DNA from: a virus
IMG/VR virus record: IMGVR_UViG_3300017957_000012
Location: 1-64,000 of that record
Length of the DNA: 64,000 nt
Strand: one strand, 5' to 3'
The number at the start of each line of letters is the position of its first letter. Position 1 is the first letter of the stretch. Under the pieces are notes generated by a model. That model had not been told where the DNA came from, searched no databases, and worked only from the letters and a program-made list of their open reading frames with translations. Positions 34,001 through 42,965 of this stretch are shown piece by piece. The position numbers and the translations under genes are program-made.

Positions 34001-35093
34001 GAGACTCAGTAATTCTCAAATCAGTTTGGTGTTGAGTAACGTCTGTGTTTGATACGTTAAAGTCTACAATTTGACTTTGGTTAATTCGTATGTCAGACTG
34101 ATGCTGAGTTACGTCTGTATTTGATACTGCCGTGAGGTAAGCTTGTAAGTCTCCGATTTGATTTTCGAAGATGATAAGGTTACCTTCATATTGTACGACA
34201 GCAGATTGAGAAATAAACTGATCTGGAACTGTGTCCCAAGTTACGTTCGCGGTTAGATCGTTGATTTCACCGGCTGTAGTAATATAGTTCGCATCATTGG
34301 TCCATTGACTAATATTACCGGTCTTATTCGTAAAGTTCATTGCATTATTAGGTAATGCATAACCCTGTAGGTCAGTAATCTGAGACTCAGTAATTCGAAT
34401 ATCTGAGTTATGTTGTGTAACGTCCGTATTCGAAACAGAAAGAAGATATGGTCTCAAGTCAGTAATCTGAGATTCGACTATACGAATATCTGAATTATGT
34501 TGAGTGACGTCAGTGTTTGACACATAGAAATCTGTGACTTGAGATTGTAAAATACGAATGTCAGATTGGTGTTGTGTGACATCAGTATTAGATACGAACG
34601 TCAAATAACCTACGTTATTTTGAAGTGTACTAATGTTTCTACCTGGCTGCAATGCAGAATCAGCGAGAGCACCTTGTGCAGCAGTCGCTGCGTCTGTAAT
34701 TCCATATCCAGCAAGTGTAGTCGGTGTAGACGTCAAATCCCCAAAAGAAACAGACGTCAAATAATTTTGCAAATCACTAATTTGTGATTCTGTAATAGTG
34801 ATTCCTGTCTCGTGTTGAGTTACATCTGCAAGAGTAACAGTATAATCAGTAATATAGCCAGGATCATTTGTGAATGCACTGAGTAATGTAGGAACACCCG
34901 TTAAACTTGCATATTGGCCATCGAAATTTTCTCCGATTTCAATAACATCTTCAATACCATTTTGAACTGTTTTAAAAAATAGCTTACCGTCATAAGTATT
35001 GAGAGCAATTTCGCCTTCGAATAAATCTTCTGTAGTTGGGCGTCTATCTACTACGTTACTTCTTTTATGTAGATAAGTGAATGGACTTGACAT
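31041..35093 (-). CDS. Tail fibre with DVTQH repeats and S74 chaperone
   Basis: 1350 residues, AGAGGAAAAG before ATG 35093. The N-terminus ('RRPTTEDLFEGEIALNTYDG', 'KLFFKT') is a typical attachment segment of marine phage fibres. Between residues 75 and 920 lie about twelve units of the form 'DVTQHQSDIRITESQITDLQ', spaced by 'YLTSVSNT' or longer inserts, probably a triple-stranded shaft. A globular domain near 730-850 carries 'YDDTQSRTPSTFSPFTFVIY'. The last 89 residues form an S74 chaperone, with the dyad in 'SSIRYKENVR' (Ser1262, Lys1267). The usual SDxRxK has become SSxRxK. The end has a coiled coil ('IQKLEKRIEDLEKNG'). Likely a trimeric fibre that releases its chaperone. Confidence 0.86.
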   Translation of the reverse strand: MSSPFTYLHKRSNVVDRRPTTEDLFEGEIALNTYDGKLFFKTVQNGIEDVIEIGENFDGQYASLTGVPTLLSAFTNDPGYITDYTVTLADVTQHETGITITESQISDLQNYLTSVSFGDLTSTPTTLAGYGITDAATAAQGALADSALQPGRNISTLQNNVGYLTFVSNTDVTQHQSDIRILQSQVTDFYVSNTDVTQHNSDIRIVESQITDLRPYLLSVSNTDVTQHNSDIRITESQITDLQGYALPNNAMNFTNKTGNISQWTNDANYITTAGEINDLTANVTWDTVPDQFISQSAVVQYEGNLIIFENQIGDLQAYLTAVSNTDVTQHQSDIRINQSQIVDFNVSNTDVTQHQTDLRITESQITDLRPYLLSVSNTDVTQHQSDIRITQSQITDLGVSNTDVTQHQADLRITESQITDLQAYLTSETTTVLTANSVSQELRFTDETGAVNAVDLSWAVDDTNLARLVSGTLDANTGIATFVRDDASTFTVNFNPLFDDTNLTRITTGAFNVNNGDLTLTRSDNTTVITNLEGRYLTSVSNTDVTQHNSDIRITESQITDLQAYLTAEVDPVYTAEKGQPSGTATLDAVGQLLDQTVSANNVTQHEAALTITESQISDLQPYLTTYTESSTLDDVIQRGNSTTTTAIIPFLYANQAAFPNASTYHGAIAHSHADGAMYFAHSGSWNKLANDSDIANMVETTDSVSVLSDVDTTGAVDGSILAYDNGTSTWKVNSGATSSVIAPFAFAVVNSTSNGSGTGISWSNWNGSNYTFDFTFDSAQPDTNYAVITDCDVFDNYFVEISNKTVNGFTAGFYDDTQSRTPSTFSPFTFVIYGSTPTNNILGTGNLSTDLTVSNASPGTAGLAYDSGNTALIFTPPDLSSYLTSVSNTDVTQHQTDIRITESQITDLQSYLTAEADTLATVTGRGSSTTDAITVGGLSFNAADGIQIDALESLLFNIDSDNDQTNRVFGVKTNSADTLFTIQDNGDVAIGTHAPVSKLDIREEATGGSAQIRLYNTDNSNTTTQTASLFLSPDSRGNGALIFGKKENADFSTSASRDVALVFSPVLNNAQTEAMRIKSGGEVGIGVTPLAPFHVRKSTAVASEQEVGRFETFLTGGTNGQQLLKVLANNTPTTGEYSRFESIFIDSLGSSSDASFEFNGTLTVDYATSGSSTGYYFSTPSTTGLQCSNGGVGGTTIRLYNNNVEVLEHNQVLNIAKFATQVEVEDTTNSTSATTGALIVDGGVGIASDLYVGGTITELSSIRYKENVRDLDASIIPQLRPVLYDEKDSGGKDIPGLIAEEVAEVCTNVVSYNEEGNPEGLQYSRLIPYLIDHIQKLEKRIEDLEKNG
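32340..34870 (-). repeat. DVTQH shaft repeats
   Basis: About twelve units of 24-30 residues, with 'DVTQHQSDIRITESQITDLQ' as best form, coded by similar but not identical DNA. Some are separated by unrelated inserts. Probable fibre shaft. Confidence 0.8.
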
Positions 35094-35108
35094 TTACTTT
35101 TCCTCTAA

Positions 35109-35507
35109 TTAAAAAGTGCCACCGTCACCAACGCCATCAGAAGGCAATTGATTGACTGAACTTGGAGTATAGGTTGTTGTGTCAGTGATAGTACCGACTA
35201 CGATAGCGAGACCTTCAGCGATCTTAGAAATTTCACCGGTTGGCTTTTCCATCAACACGTCGTATTGATATTTGCCGGGCTTGAGGTTCACTGTGATTTC
35301 GTCAGGAAGAACAAGCGTGACATCATTTGTGTCCGGACCTTTCTCAATATCAAAGTCCGTTATCTTAGTCGTAGAATATAACTTTCGCATAGTAGCAAAA
35401 ATGTTATAGTTATCTACGTCTAACTCATCATTGTCAGCATCAAAAAGTTCTAGGCTGACTCGAAAATCAGCACCCTGATCGATGTAAATATTTGCTCTAG
35501 AAGACAT
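35109..35507 (-). CDS. Small virion beta-domain protein
   Basis: 132 residues: MSSRANIYIDQGADFRVSLE, then 'ATMRKLYSTTKITDFDIE', 'VTLVLPDEITVNLKPGKYQY' and 'PTGEISKIAEGLAIVVGTIT'. The pattern of an N-terminal 'DQGADF' strand, 'MRKLYST' and 'KPGKYQYDV' recurs in short structural proteins of T4-like marine phages, which probably adopt an immunoglobulin-like or BppU-N-like fold. Its end, DGGTF, is shared with the fibre at 24328-28920. It has an exact TATAAATA box 19 bases before the start and follows the window's only clear terminator. It therefore begins a new transcript that runs through the next fibre. Precise role unknown. Confidence 0.78.
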   Translation of the reverse strand: MSSRANIYIDQGADFRVSLELFDADNDELDVDNYNIFATMRKLYSTTKITDFDIEKGPDTNDVTLVLPDEITVNLKPGKYQYDVLMEKPTGEISKIAEGLAIVVGTITDTTTYTPSSVNQLPSDGVGDGGTF

Positions 35508-35525
35508 GTTAATTCCTTTTTTCTC

Positions 35526-35533
35526 TATTTATA
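35526..35533 (-). promoter_or_regulatory. Late promoter box TATAAATA
   Basis: Exact T4-type late -10 box on the minus strand, 19 bases before ATG 35507 and directly after the terminator at 35552-35576. The expected transcript starts about 6 bases downstream with a very short leader that still contains AAGGAA. Confidence 0.75.
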
Positions 35534-35551
35534 ATTCTTCGGATAAAGGAA

Positions 35552-35576
35552 TCAAAAGAAAGGGGCCGAAGCCCCT
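35552..35576 (-). terminator. Intrinsic terminator with UUCG tetraloop
   Basis: On the minus strand AGGGGC-TTCG-GCCCCT is followed by TTCTTTTGAT. The six-base GC-rich stem with the very stable UUCG loop and a U-rich tail sits four bases after the stop of the DUF4376 gene, so it should end the upstream transcript. Confidence 0.88.
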
Positions 35577-35580
35577 ATCA

Positions 35581-36387
35581 TCATTCTGTAGCGTCAAGTG
35601 TAGTATTTGCTGGTGTTAAATCTTCTTCTGTGATTCCAGCCAATGTCATATATTCTTGAACGAATGAAGATGAAAAATCGTGTGCATCAATTTTAGCATT
35701 AACTGCAGCTTCTGCATCAAAGCACATTTGGACTTGTCTAAAAATAAGATTAGAAATTTCTATTACTTCTTCATTAGACAATTGAATCCAAGTAACATTA
35801 CCTGTTTGAGCGTCAATAGCTTTCCACGACGATGTTGGTTCTCGTAAACCAGCATTAGCAGCGACTCGTGCGTTTGACCATCGAGCTTGATCTAATTCAC
35901 CCATCATAAAAACGAATTCTGTTCCATCGGACTTAGTCCAACGAACACCTAATTGCTCGTATCCCCACCTATCTGACGCAGCTTTTTCTTTATGATTGTT
36001 TATTTTATGTTCTAAATCTTTAGGTTGAACAGTTAGCTGTAACGTTTGTGTACCATCTTCTGCTTCTACGAGTGTTTGAACTAAATCTTCATTTTCTTGG
36101 TCAACGTATGGAAGTGGATCAGTCGTAAACGTTTGTGGGATGTCTATTCTCGTAGAAAGGTCTACGTTACCAGAAGGTTCGAACGCATCTAAATCAGCCC
36201 ACATAGCAAATACAGTTTGCGCGTTTAAAATAATTTCTTTTTTAATTTTTTCGTCGTTCCACTCGCCGGGAGGTATACCCACTCTGAGGACTACGTTGTC
36301 TGCTCGATCAATTCCTCGGGCATATAATACCACGACGTGGTTTTCTCTTTCGTCTTCTTTAAGAATAGTGTAAGTATATTCACTCAT
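35581..36387 (-). CDS. DUF4376-domain tail protein
   Basis: 268 residues. The C-terminal half matches the DUF4376 pattern found in phage tail fibre assembly or tip proteins: 'DRWGYEQLGVRWTKSDGTEF', 'WSNARVAANAGLREPTSSWK', 'VTWIQLSNEEVIEISNLIF' and 'QVQMCFDAEAAVNAKI'. The first 110 residues ('YTYTILKEDERENHVVVLYA', 'RVGIPPGEWNDEKIKKEIIL') are an unassigned beta/alpha region. In other phages the domain sits on proteins that help fibres fold or attach; here it lies between fibre genes as expected. The gene is followed directly by an intrinsic terminator at 35552-35576. The Shine-Dalgarno is weak (GGGG). Confidence 0.8.
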   Translation of the reverse strand: MSEYTYTILKEDERENHVVVLYARGIDRADNVVLRVGIPPGEWNDEKIKKEIILNAQTVFAMWADLDAFEPSGNVDLSTRIDIPQTFTTDPLPYVDQENEDLVQTLVEAEDGTQTLQLTVQPKDLEHKINNHKEKAASDRWGYEQLGVRWTKSDGTEFVFMMGELDQARWSNARVAANAGLREPTSSWKAIDAQTGNVTWIQLSNEEVIEISNLIFRQVQMCFDAEAAVNAKIDAHDFSSSFVQEYMTLAGITEEDLTPANTTLDATE

Positions 36388-36402
36388 AATAATTAAACCC
36401 CG

Positions 36403-37041
36403 TTAAATCTGTAATATATATGTCTGTGCTGCGTACGCACGACCATAGCTTGTTCGATATCTTTGGCTTACATTTACTGCCATGTTTGTACTTTGATAGC
36501 CATAATAAAGATAGCGATTACTGCCAGTTGAAGCATATGACCCAGTACTCGTGGCATTAGCCCAATTCGTATATGAGCCCGAAAGAAAACCAGATGACCA
36601 TCCTCTTGCTTGCGCGGCCGCGAAGGCAAAAGTTCTATTTCCATAAAGATAAGACGCACCGCGTACAGCGGCCCATCCAAGATAATATCCACCGTAGGAA
36701 ATCCAACCAACTTCTGCTTGTCCTGAAAATGTAGCGCCTTGGCAAACCGGTGTAGTATAGCTTGCAAAAAATCGCGTATTATATGCACCAGGGGTGGAAT
36801 AGAAAACCCCGTTGTTCTGGTTCCAACTATCCTCGCTCATACGATACTCAAAGCCACTTGCTCGAGCACCGTAAAAATTACTAAACGCTATAGTCCCACT
36901 TGTTGGAATATTCAGATTATAACCGTTAGTAGAAACAAGCCCACCGTTGCGATAGTATTCGCTAATTGAATGAGGAGTGCCACCGCCGAATTCGCCGGCT
37001 ATATCTAAGAGACTTATGGCACCACTTGTTTGTAAAGGCAT
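36403..37041 (-). CDS. Small Gly/Tyr-rich tail adhesin
   Basis: 212 residues. The opening MPLQTSGAISLLDIAGEFGG followed by 'TPHSISEYYRNGGLV' and 'IPTSGTIAFSNFYGA' is a well-known start of small phage tail proteins, which use it to bind a fibre or baseplate. The rest is rich in Tyr, Ser, Gly and Trp ('YLYGNRTFAFAAAQARGWSS', 'SNRYLYYGYQST'), as in fibre-tip adhesins whose aromatic loops bind sugars. Cysteine is nearly absent. It follows the collagen-like fibre gene by 16 bases, with a weak ribosome site. Receptor-binding tip is the best guess; an adhesin of T4 gp38 type would be comparable in size but is not clearly matched. Confidence 0.76.
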   Translation of the reverse strand: MPLQTSGAISLLDIAGEFGGGTPHSISEYYRNGGLVSTNGYNLNIPTSGTIAFSNFYGARASGFEYRMSEDSWNQNNGVFYSTPGAYNTRFFASYTTPVCQGATFSGQAEVGWISYGGYYLGWAAVRGASYLYGNRTFAFAAAQARGWSSGFLSGSYTNWANATSTGSYASTGSNRYLYYGYQSTNMAVNVSQRYRTSYGRAYAAQTYILQI

Positions 37042-37057
37042 ATTCTACTCATACTCA

Positions 37058-40000
37058 TTAAGTGTTGTTTTTCAATTGGTCAATTTGAGCCTGCTGCTCC
37101 TTAATTGCTTCAATCAAAACACTTACCACGTTACCATACGCAACACTCTTCAACGTAGTAGCTTCATCAGTATTCACTACTTGAGGAATAATGTTTTCAA
37201 CTTCCTGAGCAATGAGTCCAATCTTCTTATCAGATTCACCGATGAGATTATATTCAACACCTCTCATAGCTAATACTTTAGTAAGAGCATTTTCAATATC
37301 AATAACATTTTCTTTCAAGCGTTCATCGGAGTTTGTAGTAATATCGTTAGTAGCGGTCAAGCTTCCAGATACATTAACTACACCATCGCTACCGCCGGTT
37401 AAATTACCTTCAACATCAAGATTACCATCGACGTCAATATTTTCAACAGTAAGCTTACTTGTCGAGGCTTGGTAGAAGAAGTTACTGACACTAGAGCCAG
37501 CTGGATTGGCACCTGTTGTAGCATAAAGCGTTCTATTACCCGAACCACCCTGTACGAACGTTACGAATAATGCCGTAGTTTGTAGCCCGCTAGCGTAAAT
37601 ATTTGCTACGTCGACTGAAGAAGTTGTTCCCGTTCCTCCAGTACCCTGATTACCTTGTACACCTTGGAAACCAATCGCACCCTGTGCACCGGGCGCTCCT
37701 GCACCAGTCGTACCCTGTGGACCTAAGAAACCCTGAAGCCCCTGTGGACCTTGGAAACCTTGTGAACCCGCTGCAGTAGAACCGTCGTAACCCTGTACAC
37801 CTTGTAAGCCATCGGCTCCGGTAAATCCTTGTGGTCCTTGCGCACCCTGTGTACCTTCGCTTGCGCTACCATCTCCACCTTGTAAGCCCTGCATACCTTG
37901 CGGACCTTGGAAACCATCGAAACCTTGAACACCTTGGCTACCGTCTAGTGCTGCTTCTGCAGGACCCTGAACACCCTGGAAGCCTTGCGGACCTTGGAAA
38001 CCTTGTACACCATTACCACCCGTACCTGTTGTTCCCTGAATACCGTCAAAGCCTTGAAGACCCTGAATACCCTGTGTTCCGCCAGATCCTTGTCCAACAG
38101 TACCCTGGAAGCCTTGGAATCCTTGTATACCTTGTACACCTTGCCCACCGAGCGAACCCGATCCCTGAAGACCTTGTGGACCTTGTAAACCTTGAACACC
38201 CTGTGGACCTGTGCCGCCTGATGCAGTAATACCCTGCGGTCCTTGTAGACCTTGCATGCCCTGTAAACCTTGGACACCTTGGCCACCATTTCCGCCACTA
38301 CCTGCATTACCCTGAAGACCCTGTACGCCTTGAACACCTTGAATACCTTGGGCACCACCACTACCTTGACCGGTTGCACCGTCGTTACCCTGTATCCCTT
38401 GGACGCCTTGGTCACCAATTATACCTTGGAAACCTTGAGCACCTTGGTTACCTGCCCCGCCCGAGCCTACAAAACCTTGCGGACCCTGTGGACCTTGTAA
38501 ACCTTGAACACCTTGGGTACCCGCACCCGCAGGACCCTGAATACCTGGGCCACCGTCTGTACCTTGATAACCTTGAACACCTTGAGTACCTTGTGCGCCA
38601 GCACCACCGTCGTCACCCTGTAGGCCTTGAAGACCCTGAAGACCCTGAATACCCTGCGGACCGGCTGCTGCTGCGCCACCGTCTTGTCCTTGGATACCCT
38701 GTAGGCCTTGAAGACCCTGAACACCCTGAACACCCTGTGGGCCATCTGCACCAATGTCACCGGTTCGAGCAAATGTAATAATAACATCGTCGCCATTTGT
38801 GAATGTTCCAGTTCCGAGTGATCCGTCAACGTAAGAAGACTGTACTCGTGTATATGACCCAGCATCTACATTACTTCCATCAATTGCGTAAAGAACAAAG
38901 TCTTCTGGCGCATTCTTTCTCGATATTCTATAATGACCTTTAATAGGACTTGTAGAATCGTCAATGGTTTGTAAGAATTGGCTAATATCGATAAAGTTGT
39001 CATCTCTATCGTGAATTGCAAGTTCATCAGCAGATGATGCAACAGCGTTATTAAGCTTGAGGTTACCAGCGGCCGGATTGGTTGCCATATCCGTACCACC
39101 CGTGGCGGGTGGCCCGACGAATGTGTAATCAAACGTTACACCACCAAATCCACCGGCCGCACCTTGGAAGCCTGGACCACCTTGCAAACCTTGAATACCT
39201 TGTGCACCTGCACCGTCATTACCTTGTAGGCCTTGAAGACCCTGAACACTTTGAACACCCTGTACACCTTGAATACCCTGCGGACCATCGTCACCATTTC
39301 GGCTAAATGTAATAAAGACGTTTGGATTAGACGTAAAGTAAGCAGCGGTCGCACCAGATGAGGCTGCGATAAATGAACTTGTTAATACATAATTTGTTAA
39401 GCTGCTCGAGGTTCCAGTTACTGCGTAGAGTACGTAGATTGAAGGATCGTCGACCGAAATAACTTTATAGAATGCTTTAATCGCACCAGATGCGTTAACG
39501 ATATAATTCTGGAAGAATGTATCGAGATTGATACCGTTTTGCGTGGTATCACTAATTCGCATTTCAGTTGCAGAAGAAAGCGTGCCGTTATTAAACTTCA
39601 ATTCACCAGAAGGTACAATGCCTGTTCCGGTATCAGAGTTAAAGTCGTAGCTAAATGTTACGCCACCGGCTACACCTGCAAAACCCTGTGCTCCAGTAAA
39701 TCCTTGAACGCCTTGTACACCTTGGACACCCTGATCACCCTTTGGAATAAAGTTGATGATCGTTGAGTCACCATATACTGCTGCAGCTCCAGATTGCCAT
39801 GAAGTGCCTGGGTTGGCGTCAGTCCCACCTAGTAGACCACTGGCCACCCAAGAAATATCAAAGTGACCCCAATCTTTTCCTGTGCCAGTTGTGCTCCACG
39901 TCCAATTAGTAAATTGATAAATGACAAATTCGTATGAATCGTCTGTCGGATCTTTTGGAGTTCTAATAAAGATTTGACCTTCACCGACAGTATCTAAATA

Positions 40001-42505
40001 ATCGAACAACCCATCTACACGACGATCAGTTTCCGTAAGATCGTCAACGTATAATTCTGTTGCCTGAGTAACGTCAGTATTATTGAGCAACCAACTGTTA
40101 AGGCCTGGGAAGTTGGTTGCAGCACCTCCTGCAACACCAGTACTGCTATTAAATTCCCATCTAAATGTTAAGCCACCACTGAATCCAAGTAGACCCTGTG
40201 GTCCTTGAATGCCCTGTAAACCTTGATGACCTTGTAAACCTTGGACACCTTGTCTACCTTGCAACCCTTGAATACCTTGATCACCTTGTACACCTTGGGC
40301 ACCACCAATACCTTGAACGCCCGGATCACCTGTTCTTACGAACGTGATTCTAATATCTGCGTTATTCGTGAACGATGTTGCACCTGCAATATGGTTTACA
40401 TCAAATGTATGATAACCAGTTGAGTCTACAATTTCCGTATAATTAAATGTAGCGAAATTAGTAATGTCGGCCGCATCAATAATTCTGAGAAGACCTTTTA
40501 CACCACTTGCGTTAATGTCTAACTCTGTAAAGAGCGGAGAAAGATCATTTCCTGCATCATCAAGGTCGTCGATGTACATCTTAGTTGCTGAGCCAAAGGC
40601 AGCATTATCGAATCTTAAAATACCTTGGCCGGGATCGGCTGCTGATGTACTTGTGTCGAATGTATAGTCAAAGGTAAGGCCGCCGAAATCACCGACAGCA
40701 CCTTGAAGGCCTTGCGTACCTTGAGGGCCCTGTACGCCTTGTACACCTTGAATACCCTGTCTGCCTTGAAGTCCTTGAACACCCTGGAAGCCTTGCGTAC
40801 CTTGAGGGCCTTGGAAACCTTGCGCACCTTGTAGACCTTGAGCTCCTTGGATACCTGTAAAGCCTTGGAAGCCTTGGGTACCTTGAATACCTTGGTCACC
40901 AGTTCGGCTAAACGTAACAATAACTCGTGGGCTACCAGAATAAACGAGAGGTGTTCCTGTACCAACAAGGTGAGATACATCAATTTGTAACCAACCACCG
41001 TTATCAGTAACATCGGTAATTTGGAAAAGCTCGTACTTAGTAATATCACTTACTTGAGTAACTCTAATATAACCTTTCGAACTACCTGAAACAGAACCAA
41101 AGGATGCGATATAATCTGAAATATCAGTCGATGCACCTGCTTCAATAGCGTCAATATAAATCTCTGAAGTGTTTGATATTGTCGTATTATCATTAAACGC
41201 TATTGTTCCAAGGCCCGGATCTGCTTGCGCGGTAGAAGTTGTGTAATCATATTCAAAAGTTACACCACCATAAGAACCCGTTCTACCTTGGATACCGGTG
41301 AATCCTTGTAATCCCTGCACACCTTGAGGGCCCTGTACGCCTTGTACACCTTGGATTCCTTGTGGGCCTTGGAAGCCTTGGGTACCTTGGGCGGCTTGGG
41401 GACCTTGAATACCTTGCGCACCACCTTGGCTAAATGTGACGATACAATTTGGATCTGCAATAAGATCTGCCGATACAGCAGAACCTGCTACGTATGTTAC
41501 GTCAAATGTAAACCAACCAGTGTTGTCGGTAATTTCAGTAACATCATAGAGTAAGAATTTGGTAGGATCACCAATGATGGTGATTCGCATATATGCTTTT
41601 GATCCACCGATAACATTATCAAGTGAATTAAAGAAAGCTGAGATGTCAGTACCAGAAGGTCCTGCTACATCATCGATATAAAGCTGAGTGGAGAGCGCTG
41701 CGTCTCCATTGTTATACTTAAAGTTTTGGTTGCCAGGATCTGATGCTGTTGAGTTATTAACAAAAGCGTACTCAAATGTTACACCACCATACGAACCAGC
41801 ATAACCTTGAATACCATCATAGCCTTGAATACCTTGCACGCCCTGTGCGGCTTGAGGACCTTGAATGCCCTGTACACCTTGAACGCCTTGAATACCTTGT
41901 ACACCCTGCGCGGCCTGAGGACCCTGTGTACCTTGCATTCCTTGGAAGCCCAAATCACCCTGTACGCCTTGAATTCCTTGCGGGCCTTGATGACCTTGGA
42001 AACCTCTATAACCGCGAGATCCCTGAATACCCTCTTGACCAAGCGTACCCTGTAGACCCTGAATTCCTTGGTTACCTTGGAAACCCTGTACACCACGGAA
42101 GGAACCAATATTAATCCAATTCGTACCGTCCCAAATCCAAAGCTCATCGTCGGCTTCGTCAATAACACCGTCACCAATGTTTGGTGTAGGGAATGCGGCA
42201 GTGAGTGTGGCTTGAGGATCGCCTCCGGCGTCTACATCAGGTACTGATCCAATAATTGTGAAGCCTGGACCATAGTCACCTTGTAAACCCTGAACACCTT
42301 GGGATCCTTGAAATCCCGTAGTACCTTGCGGACCAGCACCAACGTCGACCCATTGCGTTCCATCTGAAAGTTTGATCGTCCCATTTTCTGCATAGACAAT
42401 CGCACCTTCAAAAGGAGCCGGGTCCAATTGAATAGGAAATTCCTGTGGTATACCCTGTCCAAGTGTAATCGTCTTGGACCCGATAGATCTAAATCTAGTC
42501 GACAT
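37058..42505 (-). CDS. Collagen-like tail fibre with S74 chaperone
   Basis: 1815 residues. Long runs of Gly-X-Gln triplets ('[18 protein letters not shown]') alternate with six copies of a beta domain of about 110-130 residues that begins 'GGVTFEYAF' or a near variant (starts near residues 238, 415, 605, 775, 948, 1122). From about 1245 to 1620 the triplets are almost uninterrupted. The C-terminus has '[20 protein letters not shown]' and a 90-residue S74 chaperone with the dyad in '[10 protein letters not shown]' (Ser1726, Lys1731). Collagen-like triplets form a triple helix, so this would be a long flexible trimeric fibre with knobs. ATG 42505 overlaps the previous gene by 11 bases. Gln in the third position replaces the usual Pro, as is common in phage collagens. 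Confidence 0.88.
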   Translation of the reverse strand: MSTRFRSIGSKTITLGQGIPQEFPIQLDPAPFEGAIVYAENGTIKLSDGTQWVDVGAGPQGTTGFQGSQGVQGLQGDYGPGFTIIGSVPDVDAGGDPQATLTAAFPTPNIGDGVIDEADDELWIWDGTNWINIGSFRGVQGFQGNQGIQGLQGTLGQEGIQGSRGYRGFQGHQGPQGIQGVQGDLGFQGMQGTQGPQAAQGVQGIQGVQGVQGIQGPQAAQGVQGIQGYDGIQGYAGSYGGVTFEYAFVNNSTASDPGNQNFKYNNGDAALSTQLYIDDVAGPSGTDISAFFNSLDNVIGGSKAYMRITIIGDPTKFLLYDVTEITDNTGWFTFDVTYVAGSAVSADLIADPNCIVTFSQGGAQGIQGPQAAQGTQGFQGPQGIQGVQGVQGPQGVQGLQGFTGIQGRTGSYGGVTFEYDYTTSTAQADPGLGTIAFNDNTTISNTSEIYIDAIEAGASTDISDYIASFGSVSGSSKGYIRVTQVSDITKYELFQITDVTDNGGWLQIDVSHLVGTGTPLVYSGSPRVIVTFSRTGDQGIQGTQGFQGFTGIQGAQGLQGAQGFQGPQGTQGFQGVQGLQGRQGIQGVQGVQGPQGTQGLQGAVGDFGGLTFDYTFDTSTSAADPGQGILRFDNAAFGSATKMYIDDLDDAGNDLSPLFTELDINASGVKGLLRIIDAADITNFATFNYTEIVDSTGYHTFDVNHIAGATSFTNNADIRITFVRTGDPGVQGIGGAQGVQGDQGIQGLQGRQGVQGLQGHQGLQGIQGPQGLLGFSGGLTFRWEFNSSTGVAGGAATNFPGLNSWLLNNTDVTQATELYVDDLTETDRRVDGLFDYLDTVGEGQIFIRTPKDPTDDSYEFVIYQFTNWTWSTTGTGKDWGHFDISWVASGLLGGTDANPGTSWQSGAAAVYGDSTIINFIPKGDQGVQGVQGVQGFTGAQGFAGVAGGVTFSYDFNSDTGTGIVPSGELKFNNGTLSSATEMRISDTTQNGINLDTFFQNYIVNASGAIKAFYKVISVDDPSIYVLYAVTGTSSSLTNYVLTSSFIAASSGATAAYFTSNPNVFITFSRNGDDGPQGIQGVQGVQSVQGLQGLQGNDGAGAQGIQGLQGGPGFQGAAGGFGGVTFDYTFVGPPATGGTDMATNPAAGNLKLNNAVASSADELAIHDRDDNFIDISQFLQTIDDSTSPIKGHYRISRKNAPEDFVLYAIDGSNVDAGSYTRVQSSYVDGSLGTGTFTNGDDVIITFARTGDIGADGPQGVQGVQGLQGLQGIQGQDGGAAAAGPQGIQGLQGLQGLQGDDGGAGAQGTQGVQGYQGTDGGPGIQGPAGAGTQGVQGLQGPQGPQGFVGSGGAGNQGAQGFQGIIGDQGVQGIQGNDGATGQGSGGAQGIQGVQGVQGLQGNAGSGGNGGQGVQGLQGMQGLQGPQGITASGGTGPQGVQGLQGPQGLQGSGSLGGQGVQGIQGFQGFQGTVGQGSGGTQGIQGLQGFDGIQGTTGTGGNGVQGFQGPQGFQGVQGPAEAALDGSQGVQGFDGFQGPQGMQGLQGGDGSASEGTQGAQGPQGFTGADGLQGVQGYDGSTAAGSQGFQGPQGLQGFLGPQGTTGAGAPGAQGAIGFQGVQGNQGTGGTGTTSSVDVANIYASGLQTTALFVTFVQGGSGNRTLYATTGANPAGSSVSNFFYQASTSKLTVENIDVDGNLDVEGNLTGGSDGVVNVSGSLTATNDITTNSDERLKENVIDIENALTKVLAMRGVEYNLIGESDKKIGLIAQEVENIIPQVVNTDEATTLKSVAYGNVVSVLIEAIKEQQAQIDQLKNNT
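37640..38760 (-). repeat. Collagen-like Gly-X-Gln coding repeat
   Basis: The longest near-uninterrupted run of collagen triplets, about 375 residues. Because of the nine-base periodicity it creates long false open frames on the other strand and in other frames. Confidence 0.85.
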
Positions 42506-42950
42506 CGTACTCTTCCGCCTGACCTAATGTGAATGATAAAGTAGCGTCAAGTGATAAATCTGCGCCAGCCTTAGCTTCTAAAGTATCCCCAGAAGCAAAG
42601 AACTGACCATTAAGCGGGATCGGAATAGTATCATAGGCTGGTACTCTTAAGTTTCTTACTAAATAAAATTCTAAATTTTCTACGAAACGATATGCTTTCA
42701 CATCGAGTGTTACAGTGTTTGCAGTTTTGTTAGAAACAATCAAAGGAGAAATAACTTCTCCAATGCCCGGCTCAATCGTAGTTGAACCACCGAACACAAG
42801 TTCTGGTACTTCAAATTTCGGAACATTAATTAGTTCTTGCCAGTTCGTAGACAATTCTAAGTTTTTTCCAACGGGCAACGCATCAGGGGCCTGAGTCGTT
42901 ACAATAACTGTAATCCCCGTATTAGCTTCAGTGTAACTTGTGTATGACAT
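42495..42950 (-). CDS. Small virion beta-sandwich protein
   Basis: 151 residues: MSYTSYTEANTGITVIVTTQ, then 'IVSNKTANTVTLDVKAYRFV', 'LRVPAYDTIPIPLNGQFFAS' and 'GDTLEAKAGADLSLDATLSF'. The 'TIPIPLNGQFFASGDTLEAK' stretch recurs in small structural proteins of cyanophages and other marine phages; its fold looks like an all-beta sandwich. Its stop region overlaps the start of the collagen fibre by 11 bases, so the two are probably made in step, and it could be the adaptor for that fibre. AAAGGA precedes ATG 42950. A GATAAATA box also lies here, but it overlaps the ribosome site. Confidence 0.74.
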   Translation of the reverse strand: MSYTSYTEANTGITVIVTTQAPDALPVGKNLELSTNWQELINVPKFEVPELVFGGSTTIEPGIGEVISPLIVSNKTANTVTLDVKAYRFVENLEFYLVRNLRVPAYDTIPIPLNGQFFASGDTLEAKAGADLSLDATLSFTLGQAEEYDVD

Positions 42951-42965
42951 GTCTTTATTTATCCT

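Noticed and set aside
37831-38778. Long plus-strand open frames rich in Leu, Tyr, Pro or Thr
   Set aside because: They are mirror frames of the Gly-X-Gln collagen repeats, with nine-base periodic composition and no ribosome site.
37640-42100. CRISPR-like short direct repeats
   Set aside because: The repeats are collagen codons without unique spacers or constant length.
42956-42963. GATAAATA as a late promoter of the 42495-42950 gene
   Set aside because: It lies six bases before the ATG and overlaps the AAAGGA ribosome site, so its transcript would have almost no leader. Chance similarity is likelier.
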